Of a stretch of DNA of 64,000 bases, positions 23,090-30,582 are shown piece by piece. How positions within the stretch are numbered: the stretch's first letter is position 1; each line of letters starts with the position of its first letter. The notes beneath the pieces are model-generated. The model did not search any database, was not told where the DNA came from, and was given only the letters and a program-made list of their open reading frames with translations. Both the position numbers and the translations under genes were made by a program. This DNA is from an uncultured Ruminococcus sp. (GTDB taxonomy: Bacteria; Bacillota; Clostridia; Oscillospirales; Ruminococcaceae). The stretch spans positions 1-64,000 of the forward strand of contig CADCFQ010000013.1 of NCBI GenBank assembly GCA_902800795.1, read 5' to 3'.

Positions 23090-23698
23090 TTAGTCCATAG
23101 CCTTCTTTATAGCTGCCAGGAACTCGTCATACTCTTCAAATGCAGGGAGCTCGGGGTGCTCGGCCTTGATAGCGTCTGTTGACTTGAACAGGAAGCCTGC
23201 CTTGCTTGCCTGGATCATTGCAAGGTCGTTGTGGCTGTCGCCTGCCGCAATGGTGGTGAAGCCTGCGGATTGGAGCGCCTTGACCGTGGTGAGCTTGGAC
23301 TTTTCACATCTCATCTGATAGCCTGTGATCTCGCCATTCTCGCCGACTTCAAGAGAGTTGCAGAACAGTGTGGGATAACCCAGCTTCTTCATAAGAGGGC
23401 CTGCGAACTGATAGAAGGTGTCGCTGAGGATGAGGACCTGTGTGAAGCTTCTCAGCTCGTCTAAAAACTCCTTTGCGCCGGGCAGGGGATCGATCTTGGA
23501 GATAGTCTCCTGTATCTCTTTAAGACCCAGGCCGTGCTCTTTGAGGATAGCCAGCCTGTATTTCATAAGCTTGTCATAATCGGGCTCGTCTCTTGTGGTC
23601 CTGCGAAGCTCGGGGATACCGCTTGCCTCTGCGAATGCGATCCAGATCTCGGGAACAAGAACGCCCTCAAGATCGAGACAGGTAACGTACATATTCAT
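23090..23698 (-). CDS. HAD phosphatase, ThrH-like (phosphoserine phosphatase/homoserine phosphotransferase)
   Basis: The 202-residue HAD enzyme has CLDLEGVLVPE at the start. In this family the first motif reads DxEGV, with the nucleophile Asp at residue 8. LILSDTFYQF is motif II and AAGDSHNDLAMI is motif IV. The DLEGVLVPEIW form matches ThrH, a phosphoserine phosphatase that can also move phosphate to homoserine. AGGAGGAG lies 5 bases before ATG 23698; the longer frame upstream lacks such a site. Confidence 0.85.
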   Translation of the reverse strand: MNMYVTCLDLEGVLVPEIWIAFAEASGIPELRRTTRDEPDYDKLMKYRLAILKEHGLGLKEIQETISKIDPLPGAKEFLDELRSFTQVLILSDTFYQFAGPLMKKLGYPTLFCNSLEVGENGEITGYQMRCEKSKLTTVKALQSAGFTTIAAGDSHNDLAMIQASKAGFLFKSTDAIKAEHPELPAFEEYDEFLAAIKKAMD

Positions 23699-23801
23699 AA
23701 AAACTCCTCCTAAAAATACTAAATACTCTAAGATTATAGCACACCAATGATGAACATTCAAGAGGATTTTGTGAATTTTATAACAGGATTTTCAGACCGC
23801 C

Positions 23802-24521
23802 CTACATATTTCCCGTCAGGTTCATTATCACGGACAGCGCAGCTATAGGTGCGGTCTCACAGCGGAGTATCCGCTTGCCGAGCCCCGTGAGCACGGCTCC
23901 CGAAGCCTCGGCTCTGTCTGCTTCCTCCTGTTCAAAGCCGCCCTCGCTGCCGATAAAGAGCCCTATGCTTTTGCAGCCCTCAAAGGTCTCCCGGCAAAGG
24001 GACCTGCCGCCCTTTTCATAGCAGAAAAGCGAAACGTCACAGCCCTTCATCTCTTCAAGGCACTCGTTGAAGCTGAGCAGGGGAGTTATCTCCACTAGTC
24101 TTGCTCTGCCGGACTGCTTGCAGGCTTCAAGGGATATGCGCTGAAGGCGCTCAAGCTTTTTGTCAAAGCTTTTTTTATCCGGTCTGGACACACACCTTGA
24201 GGTGAGTACCGGGCATATCCTGCTCACACCCAGCTCGGTGGCCTTCTGGACTATGAGGTCCAGCTTGTCTGATTTGGGCATAGCCTGAAAGAGCGTGACA
24301 TAAACGTCAGGCTCGTTTTCGGACTCTTTTTTCTCCAGCTGCTCGCAGCTCACACATTCATCAGAGATAGTCAGTATCTTCACCAGATACTCCACACCGC
24401 CGGAGCAGACAGTTATCTCATCTCCCAGCCTCATCCGGAGACTTCGGCCTATGTGTCTGGCGTCCGGGCCTGTTATGTTTATCATCCCGTCGGATATATC
24501 GTCACAGAAAAATCTCGGCAT
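23802..24521 (-). CDS. rsmE: 16S rRNA (uracil1498-N3)-methyltransferase
   Basis: The 239-residue SPOUT methyltransferase modifies U1498 of 16S rRNA. It has the N-terminal PUA-like part (MPRFFCDDI, GPDARHIGRSLRMRLGDEI), the catalytic stretch QKATELGVSRICPVLTSRC and the knot region IGLFIGSEGGFEQEEAD ... LGKRILRCETAPIAAL. It lies downstream of prmA, its frequent neighbour. Confidence 0.95.
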   Translation of the reverse strand: MPRFFCDDISDGMINITGPDARHIGRSLRMRLGDEITVCSGGVEYLVKILTISDECVSCEQLEKKESENEPDVYVTLFQAMPKSDKLDLIVQKATELGVSRICPVLTSRCVSRPDKKSFDKKLERLQRISLEACKQSGRARLVEITPLLSFNECLEEMKGCDVSLFCYEKGGRSLCRETFEGCKSIGLFIGSEGGFEQEEADRAEASGAVLTGLGKRILRCETAPIAALSVIMNLTGNM

Positions 24522-24863
24522 CCCTTCACCCTCTTATGTCCCTCTGCGGCCCCAAACTGCGTGCTTCGGGGGCGCAAAAACATTTCAACTTTTTTCAGAA
24601 ATAATACAATAACTTTTCACACGCATTACACATTGAAAGAGTATTATATGCACATAACAACGATATGTTGGCTTCTACCCCGAGCCATCATATATATGCT
24701 TGTAGATTTTTGTCTACTTGCTTCTCCCCTATAATTTTATTTTTACGGCTCCTGCGGCTTTGCTGCGGGAGCTCTTCCTTTTTGTCTGCAAAAAACATGG
24801 CAGCACCGCAAAGGCGATGACAGAGCGGGGTTGCCACAGGAATATATTCGGTTTGTCTGTTTA
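24522..24863. other. Spacer between rsmE and the PII-like gene
   Basis: About 340 bases, mostly AT-rich, show no gene. They include an inverted repeat near 24750-24775 (CTCCTGCGGC/GCGGGAG type), which may end the PII-like transcript, and presumably a promoter for rsmE. I see no riboswitch or known RNA. Confidence 0.5.
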
Positions 24864-25202
24864 TCAGCCTATGCCGTCCGCAAATGTGATCGGAACGCCG
24901 AAAAGCACGCCTGCATTCGGGATATCGAGATCTCCCGTTATGCCTATGATGGCTTCTCTTGCTGTCTGCACCTGTTCCTCGGGGACAGCCATAAGCAGAA
25001 GCTTGCCCTTCTGTGAGGGGTCTGCACCGTTGAGGATAGCACGAAGCGCATTGATAGCCGGAAGATTATCCATCTGTGAGATAGACTTTGCCATTCCAAG
25101 ACTATCGATGACTGTTCCTCCTCTTATTCCTGCACTGGCAAGAGCCTGCATGATATCATCAACAAGCTCTATCCTCTTGATTATCAAAAACAATAACTGC
25201 AT
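24864..25202 (-). CDS. PII-like signalling/regulatory protein
   Basis: The 112-residue protein reads as a PII-type ferredoxin-like fold: MQLLFLIIKRIELVDDIMQAL, then IRGGTVIDSLGMA, and VPEEQVQTAREAI followed by PNAGVLFGVPI. It lacks the T-loop tyrosine region of classical GlnB/GlnK, so a role in nitrogen sensing is not assured. Related small proteins in Firmicutes are listed as P-II family proteins of unknown ligand. AAAGGACAG precedes the ATG. It follows prmA by about 60 bases on the same strand. Confidence 0.65.
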   Translation of the reverse strand: MQLLFLIIKRIELVDDIMQALASAGIRGGTVIDSLGMAKSISQMDNLPAINALRAILNGADPSQKGKLLLMAVPEEQVQTAREAIIGITGDLDIPNAGVLFGVPITFADGIG

Positions 25203-25262
25203 TTTCGATCACTGTCCTTTCTCTTTGGTTATTTATCTATCTCATCCGCATAACAAGGCGGA

Positions 25263-26234
25263 TCAGTTCCTGTTTATAAAGGCTGCTGCGGTCCAGTCCT
25301 CCAGCGTCTTTATCTCGCAAAGCTCAAAGCCCTGAGCCTTCACGGCGTCTATCACTTCATCCTTGCGGCTGTCGATTATTCCCGAGATGATAAGCTTTGC
25401 GCCGGCCTTCAAAAAGCCCGAAAACAGCGGCGCCATAGCCAGCAGCACATCTGCCACGATGTTAGCACAGACCATATCATAGCCTGTGCCCAGGCTCTTT
25501 CTGAGGGCTTCGTCATCGATGACATTTCCGCACACGGCGTTATAGCGCTTAGCTTCGATATGGTTTTTCTCTGCGTTCTCTTTTGCGATCTTAACGGAGT
25601 TTGCATCTATATCCACAGCCGAAGCACTTTCAGCTCCCAGCAGCAGAGCCGCAATGGAGAGGATACCGCTTCCGCAGCCGAGATCGAGGAGCTTTTCGCC
25701 TTTTTCAAGGTTCTTCTCGATAAGCTCAAGACACAGCCTTGTGGTGTTGTGCTGACCCGTTCCGAAGGAAGCCGCAGGGTCTATCTCGAGGATAGTTTTA
25801 TCCTTGCTGTCGCCGGCGTCCTCCCAGGAAGGTTTTATAAGCAGCTTCTCGCCCACGGTTATTGGCTTGAAGTATTGTTTCCAGTTGTTTGCCCAGTCTT
25901 CCTCTTTCACATTCGCAAGCTCATATTCCAGCCTGCCGAAACGCCCCTCGGCGTCTCTTCTCCTGAGCGCTGCCAGCTCGCTCTTCACGCTCTCAAGGTA
26001 GTCGAGCCCCTGAGCGTTCTCGGGCAGATAAGCTGTAATAACTGTCTCGCCGTCTGAAAGCTGCATAAGGTCATCGTCTATATAATCCCAGTTCTGCTCT
26101 TTGTTCTCAAGAAACTCCTTGAAATCCTCGGGGTCCTTTATAACAAAGCCGTTTATCCCGAGCCCAAGCAGTGAGCCTGTTACGGCATCGATACCTTCGG
26201 TGGTGGTGAAGACATTTATCTCTACCCAGTTGAT
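25263..26234 (-). CDS. prmA: Ribosomal protein L11 methyltransferase, apparent ATC start
   Basis: The enzyme trimethylates L11. Seen: ILEIDPAASFGTGQHNTTRLCLE, LLDLGCGSGILSIAA (SAM motif I) and YDMVCANIVADVLL. Homology runs upstream of the first ATG (26066) with 56 sensible codons (NWVEINVFTTTEGIDAVTG and so on), giving the normal length of about 323 residues. No ATG, GTG or TTG lies in frame there. Instead AAGGGAG is followed after 8 bases by ATC AAC TGG at 26234, just where relatives start with Met-Asn/Asp-Trp. An in-frame TGA lies 8 codons further upstream. I therefore place the start at this ATC; a sequence error is the main alternative. Confidence 0.85.
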   Translation of the reverse strand: MNWVEINVFTTTEGIDAVTGSLLGLGINGFVIKDPEDFKEFLENKEQNWDYIDDDLMQLSDGETVITAYLPENAQGLDYLESVKSELAALRRRDAEGRFGRLEYELANVKEEDWANNWKQYFKPITVGEKLLIKPSWEDAGDSKDKTILEIDPAASFGTGQHNTTRLCLELIEKNLEKGEKLLDLGCGSGILSIAALLLGAESASAVDIDANSVKIAKENAEKNHIEAKRYNAVCGNVIDDEALRKSLGTGYDMVCANIVADVLLAMAPLFSGFLKAGAKLIISGIIDSRKDEVIDAVKAQGFELCEIKTLEDWTAAAFINRN

Positions 26235-26287
26235 ACTGACCGCTCCCTTTCAAATGATAGTGCAAATATGGTATAACATCCTTTATG

Positions 26288-26316
26288 ATTATATCACAAA
26301 AATTAAAATTTGTAAA
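26288..26316 (-). promoter_or_regulatory. Promoter of prmA
   Basis: On the minus strand TTTACA (26311-26316) and TATAAT (26288-26293) are 17 bases apart. The leader to the proposed ATC start would be about 45 bases, so no longer N-terminus is possible from this promoter. Confidence 0.75.
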
Positions 26317-26720
26317 GAGTTATAAATAAATTTCCACGTAAATCGATTTTGATCTGCGTTTAGCCCGGAAGGATTTGCCGTTTTAGATGTTAGAGGTTAG
26401 AGATTAGAGGTTAGACAAGGTATGCCTTCGGCATATTTTTTATAGGGTTATATACTTGACACATCATTTAAAAGTGCTTGAATATGGGGTCTGGGGCGAA
26501 GCCCCAGTGGATCGGTAACGAGGGCGAAGCCCTCCCCCCCCCTCCCCTCCGAGTTCGGGGCATAAACTTTGTTTATGCCATGTACAGAATGTACACAGCT
26601 TAAACGAGGACTTTGCGGCATTGACGGTGGTGTGTTAAAGGGATAACCATATAAAGTTATAATGTTCTACAAATGAGCGCATTACAGTTTGTGCAATACT
26701 ACAAAATATGCTCCGTGCTA
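26317..26720. other. Repeat-rich spacer between prmA and the MerR gene
   Basis: No gene is seen. Contents: degenerate GTTAGAG/GATTAGAG units at 26386-26416 (also at 5069-5090), a hairpin TATGCC-TTC-GGCATA followed by T6 (26421-26441), and a GGGGCGAAGCCCC-type block with a long C-run near 26490-26550 that resembles 30641-30675. These look like scattered members of the repeat family at 1-270 and 30583-31140. Confidence 0.55.
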
Positions 26721-26751
26721 TTGACTCTGACGTTGCGTAATAGTTTATAAT
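26721..26751 (+). promoter_or_regulatory. MerR-type promoter with 19-base spacer
   Basis: TTGACT (26721-26726) and TATAAT (26746-26751) are 19 bases apart. This over-long spacing is the hallmark of promoters switched on by MerR-family proteins, which untwist the DNA. The spacer holds an imperfect dyad around CTGACGTTGCGTAATAG. Self-activation by the gene that follows is likely. Confidence 0.7.
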
Positions 26752-26776
26752 ACAAGTACACGAGGAGGTATGGACT

Positions 26777-27517
26777 ATGAGAACAGTGAACGAAGTCAGC
26801 AAGCTCACAGGAGTGAGTATACGCACCCTGCAATATTACGACAAGATAGGTCTGCTGTCGCCTGCGATGCGCACGGAGGCGGGCTACAGGCTGTATGACG
26901 ATACGGCGCTGGAGCGCTTACAGCAGATACTTCTTTTCCGAGAGCTTGAATTCTCGCTTGATGACATAAAAGCCATACTTGAAGCTCCGGATTTTGACCG
27001 TGAAAAGGCTATCGACCAGCAGATAGAGCTGCTCACGCTCAAAAAGCAGCGCCTTGAGGCAATAATCGGGCTTGCTCGTGAGATAAGAGACAAAGGAGGA
27101 AATAATATGAATTTTGAAGCATTTGACGATAAGATGATCGAAGAATATGCCGCTCGTGCAAAGGCTGAATGGGGCGGTACTAAGGAATATGCCGAGTATG
27201 AGAAGAAAAGCCGTTTGCGCAGCAAGCAAGAAGAAACAGTCGTGGCAAAGGAGCTTATGAGCGTTTTTGCCGAGTTCGGAGCTATGCGTGGCAAGTCTCC
27301 AGACAGTGATGAGGTGAGAGCAATGGTGCAGAAGCTCCAGAGCGTTATCACGAAAAATTACTACAACTGCACCGACGAGATACTTGCCTCCCTCGGACAG
27401 ATGTACGCCGCAAATGACGAGTACAGGCAGAATATCGATAAGGCTGGCGGAGAGGGCACAGCCGGGTTTGTCAGCCGTGCGATAGCTGAATACTGCAGAA
27501 TCTGCGAGCTATCATAA
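26777..27517 (+). CDS. MerR-family regulator with TipAS ligand-binding domain
   Basis: The 246-residue protein has an N-terminal MerR winged helix (1-70: EVSKLTGVSIRTLQYYDKIGLL, GYRLYDD), a coiled coil (about 75-108) and a C-terminal TipAS-type antibiotic-binding domain (PF07739) from about 111: YAARAKAEWGGTKEYAEYEK and so on. Proteins of this type sense and trap drugs and activate efflux or their own gene. GGAGG lies before the ATG. A second, stronger ribosome site (AAAGGAGG) precedes the in-frame ATG at 27107, so a free TipAS domain may also be made. No target efflux gene is adjacent, which suggests self-regulation. Confidence 0.92.
   Translation: MRTVNEVSKLTGVSIRTLQYYDKIGLLSPAMRTEAGYRLYDDTALERLQQILLFRELEFSLDDIKAILEAPDFDREKAIDQQIELLTLKKQRLEAIIGLAREIRDKGGNNMNFEAFDDKMIEEYAARAKAEWGGTKEYAEYEKKSRLRSKQEETVVAKELMSVFAEFGAMRGKSPDSDEVRAMVQKLQSVITKNYYNCTDEILASLGQMYAANDEYRQNIDKAGGEGTAGFVSRAIAEYCRICELS
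27094..27517 (+). CDS. Probable internal translation product: stand-alone TipAS domain
   Basis: AAAGGAGG (about 27092-27099) lies 7-8 bases before ATG 27107, codon 111 of the MerR gene, exactly at the border between coiled coil and ligand domain. The product would be 136 residues (MNFEAFDDKMIEEYAARA...). In Streptomyces tipA two proteins, TipAL and TipAS, come from the same gene in this way. The coding start is 27107; the range includes the ribosome site. The codons for Lys-Gly-Gly also create AAAGGAGG by chance, so protein evidence is needed. Confidence 0.5.
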
Positions 27518-27687
27518 CTATGACCTGCAGGGAACCGAAGAAAGATTCTACCAGCTAATATTTTTGTATATCTTGCGGTAGCTTCCTGTGAATTCCAAGA
27601 TATTTCAGCTAAAGCTCGTTATGAGCTTCGATAATATTTTAATAAAAAACAGGGCTGATCGTGGGTCATTCGCATTTATAATGTACA

Positions 27688-27721
27688 ACAGACAAGGCCG
27701 GGGGTGCCTTGTCTGTTTTTT
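27688..27721 (+). terminator. Terminator after the MerR gene
   Basis: A 10-base stem ACAGACAAGG/CCTTGTCTGT with a 9-base loop is followed by T6. It lies 170 bases after the MerR stop; the sequence between holds no gene. Confidence 0.85.
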
Positions 27722-28008
27722 ATCTCACCAGATGCTGAAACATCGCTTTGAAAACAGGAGCTTTCCCGAAACCCTTTTCACGATACAGGTAGGAAGAGCC
27801 CACAAACAAGGAAATCCCGAGCAGGATATGAACGGGGAAAAGAAGCAGAGCTTCCTTCGGTATCAGAAAAGCAAGTATTGCGATTGCAGATGCAGGCGGC
27901 AGCGTCAGTCCGATCTTTTTCATAATGAAGTAAACTGCGATGACGGTAAGTGCTGCCGATACACAAGCAGGAACAGACAGCAACTCGGTAAAAACAAGCA
28001 ATAAAACC
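27720..28008 (-). pseudogene. Fragment of an integral membrane protein, possibly HPP family
   Basis: An open frame of about 95 codons encodes three hydrophobic helices, including LTLPPASAIAILAFLIP and LLLFPVHILLGISLFVG, and a basic tail. The PPASA-ALLAFL pattern followed by a Pro-rich last helix recalls the C-terminal half of HPP-family membrane proteins. There is no good start: reading upstream runs into the terminator of the LCP gene. No ribosome site is found. I take it for the truncated remains of a larger gene; a real short membrane protein starting at a TTG is the alternative. Confidence 0.4.
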
Positions 28009-28042
28009 GGGCGCTCCCCTCTGTGGGAACGCCCGTGAAGTT
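27996..28042 (-). terminator. Terminator of the LCP gene
   Basis: On the minus strand a CGGGCGTTCCC/GGGGAGCGCCCG stem (about 28006-28034) is followed by GTTTTATTGCTTGTTTTT. Confidence 0.8.
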
Positions 28043-28045
28043 TTA

Positions 28046-29476
28046 TCATTTTTGCCCGTAGATCTCTTCTCTTATCAGCTGTTTGCACTTATCGAACTCG
28101 ACTCCGAGTATCGACTGTCCGTCGTCGGTGGTGTCGTAGTAGTAGGAATCATCGTCCGGGAGTCTCAGGGACTCCACCTTGTAGTTCATGGAGAACAGCG
28201 CCTTATAGAACAGGCAGTAAAGATCAAATCTCGACATATTCGTCACAAGGCTCTCCGAAGCCGTCCTTGCAAAGTCCATCATAGTAAGCGGTCCGCTTTC
28301 CTTGACCTTATCGATTATCTTCGAGATGACCTCTCTCTGTCTGGATGTTCTCTCGAAGTCCGCATTTCCTACATATCTCAGCCTTGCATAAGCGAGGGCC
28401 TGGTTTCCGTTGAGCAGAAGGTCTCCGCCGTGCGTCAGATAGTCCGAGCCCTTTTCTTTCTGCATGATCTTGTTCTGCTCGGCCATAGGCGGTATCATTC
28501 CTTCGGCTTCCTCGTCCGATACCTTCATCTTGATCCCGCCGATAGCATCAACTATGTCCACGAAGGAATAGAAGTCTATGTAAACATACTCGTCCACCTG
28601 AACATCAAAATTGTATTCTATCGTGTCCATAAGGAGCTCTGCTCCGCCGTAGACATAGGCGGCGTTCATCTTGCCCCAGGTGTCACACTCGGTGCCGTCG
28701 GCATAATAGCCCTTGATGTTCACATACATATCTCTCATGAATGAGGTCATATATATCTTTTTGGTCTTCTTGTTTATGGAGAGAAGTATCATCGAGTCGG
28801 TGCGGCCACGTTCCTCTATCGAGCGTGTGTCCGAGCCGATGAGCAGGATGTTTCTCACATCGTCGCTGGCGATAGACGCATCGGTCTTCATCCTCTTGCC
28901 CTTGTCCACTCTGTTCACCAGTCCGCAGTAGTGCCATATCATAAGGTTCACAACGAGCACAAGGATAAGTATGACAGCAAAGAATATCCTGAAAAAGTTT
29001 CTTACGGGGTGTCCCTTTTTCTTGCTGTAGGGCTTTTTGTTGTTTTTAAGGTCTCCCTCGTTTATCTCATACCTGTTCTGATAAGCGTATTTCTCGGGCT
29101 TCACAGCTTTCTTCTGCGCCTTCGGGCTGCTCTTCCGGGGAGCGCTCTGACGGCTTCTGCGGTCTGGCTGGCTGTGATTCCTGCTGCCGGAAGATGTGCG
29201 CCTTTGTCCTCCGGAAGAGGCAGGTCTTCTGCTGCCGTTCTGGGCCGGCTGTCTCCTGGGCTGACCCTGAGCGGGTCTTTGCTGATAGCCGTCCTGCTGT
29301 TGGCCGTAGGGGTCCTGCGAATAGGGATCCTGCCCGTAGGGCTGTCCCGAGTAGGGCTGACCGTTTCGGTAGTCCGACTCGTACCCCTCATCATAAAAAT
29401 CGTCGAAGTCATAGACTCCGCCCAGGTTTTCATAATGGTTATCGTCGTTTCTGTTGTTTCTGTCATTTCCGGGCAT
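28046..29476 (-). CDS. LytR-CpsA-Psr (LCP) family wall-polymer ligase
   Basis: The 476-residue protein has a long cytoplasmic N-terminal region rich in Gln, Pro, Gly, Tyr, Ser and Arg (about 30-130; GQPYGQDPYSQDPYGQ-like repeats), one membrane helix (about 160-182) and an extracellular LCP domain. Hallmarks: NILLIGSDTR, GRTDSMILLSI, TSFMRDMYVNI, YVYIDFYSFVDIVDAIGGI and NGNQALAYARLRY. LCP enzymes move polymers such as teichoic acids from a lipid carrier to peptidoglycan. GGAGG precedes the ATG. It is the second gene of an operon after the CPBP protease. Confidence 0.93.
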   Translation of the reverse strand: MPGNDRNNRNDDNHYENLGGVYDFDDFYDEGYESDYRNGQPYSGQPYGQDPYSQDPYGQQQDGYQQRPAQGQPRRQPAQNGSRRPASSGGQRRTSSGSRNHSQPDRRSRQSAPRKSSPKAQKKAVKPEKYAYQNRYEINEGDLKNNKKPYSKKKGHPVRNFFRIFFAVILILVLVVNLMIWHYCGLVNRVDKGKRMKTDASIASDDVRNILLIGSDTRSIEERGRTDSMILLSINKKTKKIYMTSFMRDMYVNIKGYYADGTECDTWGKMNAAYVYGGAELLMDTIEYNFDVQVDEYVYIDFYSFVDIVDAIGGIKMKVSDEEAEGMIPPMAEQNKIMQKEKGSDYLTHGGDLLLNGNQALAYARLRYVGNADFERTSRQREVISKIIDKVKESGPLTMMDFARTASESLVTNMSRFDLYCLFYKALFSMNYKVESLRLPDDDSYYYDTTDDGQSILGVEFDKCKQLIREEIYGQK

Positions 29477-29497
29477 TTGTCTGCCTCCTTTGTTTTT

Positions 29498-30514
29498 CTA
29501 TATGATCCCGGCTGCCGAGCACACAGCTATACTCAATGCTCCGATAACGGCTATGACCGTCAGGGGAGCGCTCATATATGCGCCGAGCTTTCCTTTCACC
29601 GTCATATCGGTGTGATATTCCGGCAGAGAGAAGGTATCCTTGTGGTATCTTATCTCTCTTACGAAGAAGAATATCCCCGATATCATAAGCATAAGCACCA
29701 CGGCTGCCGGGACGATAAGCCCAATAAACACGCCCTTGTGCTGGGAGATATAAGAAAAGTCGTTGTTTGCCAGGGTCTCCTCCAGCTTTTCCATATCGAG
29801 AAATCCCATGAATATCGACTGGACAGCGCCTATTGAATTTATTATGATATGCAGAAGCAGTGATGAGAACAGCGAGCCTGCTTTTGCCACCAGAAACGCC
29901 GCACAGGTGCCCATGACAGCCGCATAGACTATCTGGGAGTATGTGCCGTGCCAGAGGCCGAAGCTTATGCCGACTGCGAACACCGCTGTCCAGCTGCCTA
30001 TGCGCTGGGCATTTGAGAAAAGCGCACCTCTGAAAAGTATCTCCTCATAAAATGGTGCAAGAATAGACATTGCAAGAATGTTTGAGAGCACGCCCAGGAA
30101 TGTGGGGTTGGCGTTGAAGGACACGGTGTGAAACTGTGTTTTTGATACGCTCTGGATAGCCACGAACACAAACGAATTGATATAGCTCGAAGCGTAGATG
30201 AGTCCCAGTGACATAAGTATCCACCTGGCGAGTGTCTTTGTCTCCACATCGGGCTTTCTGAGGTGCTGTTTTATCTTAAGGTCATGGTCGGGGTCGAACA
30301 CCTTGAACACCAGCAGGCACAGCGGCACCACGATGAGATACTGGACAACATAAGCGGAGATATTCATTATATCGACGTAGTTTTTCGAGTCCTTGAAAAA
30401 GTGTGTTATCACAAGCCTGTCCAGCCTTATCAGGACAACGTCCAGTATATAGAACGCTATCAGCGCTCCCGAGTTCAGGTTAGATATACGTTTTGTCAGT
30501 TTTCGGGTATCCAT
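29498..30514 (-). CDS. CPBP-family intramembrane metalloprotease
   Basis: The 338-residue protein has about eight membrane spans and the three CPBP (CAAX protease/bacteriocin-processing) motifs: FYEEILFRGALF, FGLWHGTYSQ and HIIINSIGA. The Glu-Glu and His residues would bind the catalytic metal within the membrane. Roles of relatives include CAAX-like processing, bacteriocin self-immunity and signalling. An extra C-terminal membrane segment and short tail follow. It is first in the operon with the LCP gene (21-base gap), so a cell-envelope role is likely. Confidence 0.9.
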   Translation of the reverse strand: MDTRKLTKRISNLNSGALIAFYILDVVLIRLDRLVITHFFKDSKNYVDIMNISAYVVQYLIVVPLCLLVFKVFDPDHDLKIKQHLRKPDVETKTLARWILMSLGLIYASSYINSFVFVAIQSVSKTQFHTVSFNANPTFLGVLSNILAMSILAPFYEEILFRGALFSNAQRIGSWTAVFAVGISFGLWHGTYSQIVYAAVMGTCAAFLVAKAGSLFSSLLLHIIINSIGAVQSIFMGFLDMEKLEETLANNDFSYISQHKGVFIGLIVPAAVVLMLMISGIFFFVREIRYHKDTFSLPEYHTDMTVKGKLGAYMSAPLTVIAVIGALSIAVCSAAGII

Positions 30515-30553
30515 TAAGAGCTGCCCCTTTTTTGTAAATTTCGGTCAGGCTTT

Positions 30554-30582
30554 ATTATAACACCTGAACCCCATAATGTCAA
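30554..30582 (-). promoter_or_regulatory. Consensus promoter of the CPBP-LCP operon
   Basis: On the minus strand TTGACA (30577-30582) and TATAAT (30554-30559) are 17 bases apart, a perfect match to the sigma-A consensus. Confidence 0.88.

Noticed and set aside
24718..25335. Plus-strand frame opposite the PII-like gene
   Set aside because: Antisense to a gene with a ribosome site and a regular fold pattern; the plus frame has no such support.
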